Shown piece by piece: positions 14,401 to 14,974 of a stretch of 14,974 bases of DNA (within the stretch, counting starts at the first letter, position 1; each line of letters starts with the position of its first letter). The notes below the pieces were generated by a model. The model saw nothing but the letters and a program-made list of their open reading frames with translations, was not told where the DNA came from and ran no database searches. Source of the DNA: Pleurocapsa sp. MO_226.B13. Lineage in GTDB: Bacteria; Cyanobacteriota; Cyanobacteriia; Cyanobacteriales; Xenococcaceae. Where the stretch lies: positions 1 through 14,974 of the forward strand of contig JASJEI010000036.1 of the NCBI GenBank assembly GCA_030064795.1. The letters are read 5' to 3'. The position numbers and the translations under genes were made by a program.

Positions 14401-14974
14401 TCGATTTTGGCTAAATGATGTAAGCCGTAGTAAGCGGTTAAAAAAGTAGTAGGAATAGTGGCAGCTTCGGCATAATTCAAATATTCTGGTTTGAGAATGG
14501 CAAACTTAGCGTTGACAGTGACGTGACTACTCAAGCTACCTACCGCCTGGGCAGCAATCACTTCATCTCCAACTTTAAAGTTAGTAACCTCCTCGCCTAC
14601 TGCAACTACAACCCCAGCGCATTCAGCACCAAAAGGCACTTGAGTTGCATCGCTAAATCCCATTGCTTGGAGATATTCTTTTAGCACCCCCAAAGCATTT
14701 AAGACATCGCGGAAGTTTACCCCACTAGCGTTAACAGCAATCTCAATTTCTCCAGGTTGGGGGAGGTTACGTCGTAGAAGTGCAAGAGTTAAGTTATCCA
14801 GAGTGCCATAGTCTGATAGTTGCAGTCGGAAGGGATTATTTAGGGTGTTATCTTTGGATGTCAGTCTGGGGACATATCTTCGATCTTTATGGTAAGCAAC
14901 TTGGGTTTCGCCATTGCTGTGTTGTATTTCTTTAACGATCGCCGAGACATTATTACTCTCTAGATCGAGACAGA
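11412..14974 (-). CDS. Type I polyketide synthase, C-terminal part: ER-KR-ACP-AONS (5' partial)
   Basis: The frame is open to the window edge; 1186 residues are visible. An enoylreductase follows the linker VPRLTS (N-terminal GEIEIAVNASGVNFRDVLNALG; NADPH loop HAAAGGVGQAA near residue 205; up to about 380). A ketoreductase spans about 387-570 (YLITGGLGSLG; LRGIIHAAGILDDG with the LDD signature of B-type KR; catalytic Tyr540 in SNYAAANAY). An acyl carrier domain follows (DLGMDSLMAVEF, phosphopantetheine Ser700). The last 400 residues are a PLP-dependent alpha-oxoamine synthase (SSYNYLGMSGDP, LLVDEAHSIGVLG, GTLSKSFASCGG with Schiff-base Lys1036, ARLRFFITCLHTEAQI). There is no thioesterase. The AONS should release the ACP-bound chain by decarboxylative condensation with an amino acid, giving an alpha-amino ketone. 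The SKSFAS form is nearer serine palmitoyltransferase than KAPA synthase, but the amino acid is not predictable. Confidence 0.93.
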   Translation of the reverse strand, partial: CLDLESNNVSAIVKEIQHSNGETQVAYHKDRRYVPRLTSKDNTLNNPFRLQLSDYGTLDNLTLALLRRNLPQPGEIEIAVNASGVNFRDVLNALGVLKEYLQAMGFSDATQVPFGAECAGVVVAVGEEVTNFKVGDEVIAAQAVGSLSSHVTVNAKFAILKPEYLNYAEAATIPTTFLTAYYGLHHLAKIEAGDKILIHAAAGGVGQAAVQLAQQVGAEVYATASVGKWDFLKAAGIKYVMNSRTLDYAEEVMKLTQGKGVDIILNSLNGDFIPRNLDILAPQGRLVEIGKVGIWDRDRVKEKREDVKYFPFDLLEVSQQDPDLITALFNELRTKFSDRTLKPLPHKVFPIQSAGDAFRYMAQAKHIGKVVISLPANNSIAKADGCYLITGGLGSLGLQVASWLVREGAKNLILVGRSQASESAQKQIKQLQQQGVTVNVIQVDITDYNAVKNIISPSAFSEGEQPFAPTAPLRGIIHAAGILDDGLLKTLSWERFQAVLQPKILGAWNLHQATQNLDLDWFVCFSSVVSVFGAAGQSNYAAANAYLDNLMNYRRSLGLPGLSINWSIWDKVGMAARLTPQQQQRLTQQGLKAIAPQQGLKVLKQLIQEQATQTIVFPVDWQTFLSQQPANPFFAKLQPQTETKPKVISDFIQQLFNLPPNQRHQRLQEHIRLQVAKVLGYPDAEDVDPQEKFADLGMDSLMAVEFKNNLQASFGDAVSLTAAFDYPSVELLTDYIAQELFEERVRNESGTSQQERVSRKDLEATIEEKSSRQTSTSPLVNRSKIDIQPEYSQFKLTPEYLNLKKDLERVEKLGNPFFSLHQGIAKDTIRTGDRQLINYSSYNYLGMSGDPIVTAAAQKAIAEYGTSVSASRLLSGERPLHLELEREIADFIGTEDAIVYVGGHATNVSTIGHLFGEKDLIICDALSHNSIQEGCKLSGATIIDFPHNDTRALEAILERERTKYEKVLIAVEGIYSTDGDLAPLPEIVELKQYYQTFLLVDEAHSIGVLGLSGGGVREHFNLQPTDVDLWMGTLSKSFASCGGYIAGSQELIEYLKYTAPGFVFSVGMSPANTAAAIAAIRLLNSEPERAIKLQSRAKFCLDLAKSRKFNPGYSANSPIIPIIVGEPHKAVRLSQHLIKEGINVNPMVYPSVPYDAARLRFFITCLHTEAQILSTMNILEQAIAEF
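12701..12747. repeat. Four tandem copies of tgactcgttcc inside the PKS ACP-AONS linker
   Basis: The 11-mer starts at 12701, 12715, 12726 and 12737, giving spacings of 14, 11 and 11. On the coding strand it encodes EERVRNESGTSQQERVS, with successive copies read in different frames. It lies in the flexible linker after the ACP (residues about 742-758), so it is tolerated. Confidence 0.85.
13563..13590. repeat. Palindromic repeat inserted in-frame in the KR domain
   Basis: gggcgaac (13568-13575) and gttcgccc (13580-13587) form an 8-bp inverted repeat with a four-base loop, flanked by cagtag on one side. It resembles the gtaggggcga...tcgcccctac palindromes dispersed in cyanobacterial genomes (from memory). 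It encodes GEQPFAPTAP just before LRGIIHAAG, where KR domains usually have only a short loop. Confidence 0.7.

Overview
The window looks like chromosomal DNA from a cyanobacterium. It is AT-leaning and sprinkled with the HIP1 palindrome gcgatcgc (for example near 1050, 1843, 2718, 3017, 6003, 7262 and 11274). It also carries short repeat families typical of repeat-rich cyanobacteria, and several genes belong to families conserved mainly there: a DUF2358 protein, an ArsA-type ATPase with an HSP20-like tail, and a type 2 IPP isomerase. A large, repeat-rich or colonial lineage would fit the secreted RTX protein and the type I polyketide synthase, but I cannot name the genus.

Layout. (1) 1-3009 (+) is the 3' part of a large secreted RTX protein in which a polysaccharide-lyase-6-like beta-helix sits between two blocks of calcium-binding nonapeptide repeats. 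(2) 3010-3538 holds a GC-rich repeat cluster, a 54-residue membrane miniprotein, and a hairpin that looks like a terminator or a MITE. (3) 5859-3539 (-) is a probable operon: an unrecognised 189-residue protein, a DUF2358 protein and an ArsA/Get3-like ATPase. (4) tadA (+) and fni (-) converge at about 6530/6576. (5) Two conserved cyanobacterial proteins of unknown function diverge at 8174/8483, and each has a good intrinsic terminator downstream. (6) 10146-9025 (-) is a Stf0-like sulfotransferase with an extra N-terminal domain. (7) 10180-10866 has no intact gene. It holds a decayed tnpB 3' end and two copies of a right-end hairpin of the IS200/IS605/IS607 type. (8) 11157-10870 (-) is a small YiaA/YiaB membrane protein. 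(9) 14974-11412 (-) is the C-terminal part of a type I polyketide synthase, in the order ER, KR, ACP, and a PLP-dependent alpha-oxoamine synthase (AONS) fused as the last domain.

How it fits together. The housekeeping genes (tadA, fni, the ArsA operon) are ordinary. The accessory interest lies at the two ends. On the left is an exported, probably calcium-dependent glycan lyase. On the right is a PKS assembly line whose last domain should release the chain by decarboxylative condensation with an amino acid, giving an alpha-amino ketone (a sphingoid-like head group). A PAPS-type sulfotransferase lies on the same strand about 1.3 kb beyond it. A sulfated amino-lipid product is possible but is only an inference from proximity. 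Two repeat insertions lie inside the PKS reading frame, one in the KR domain and one in the ACP-AONS linker, and they are a striking sequence-level oddity.
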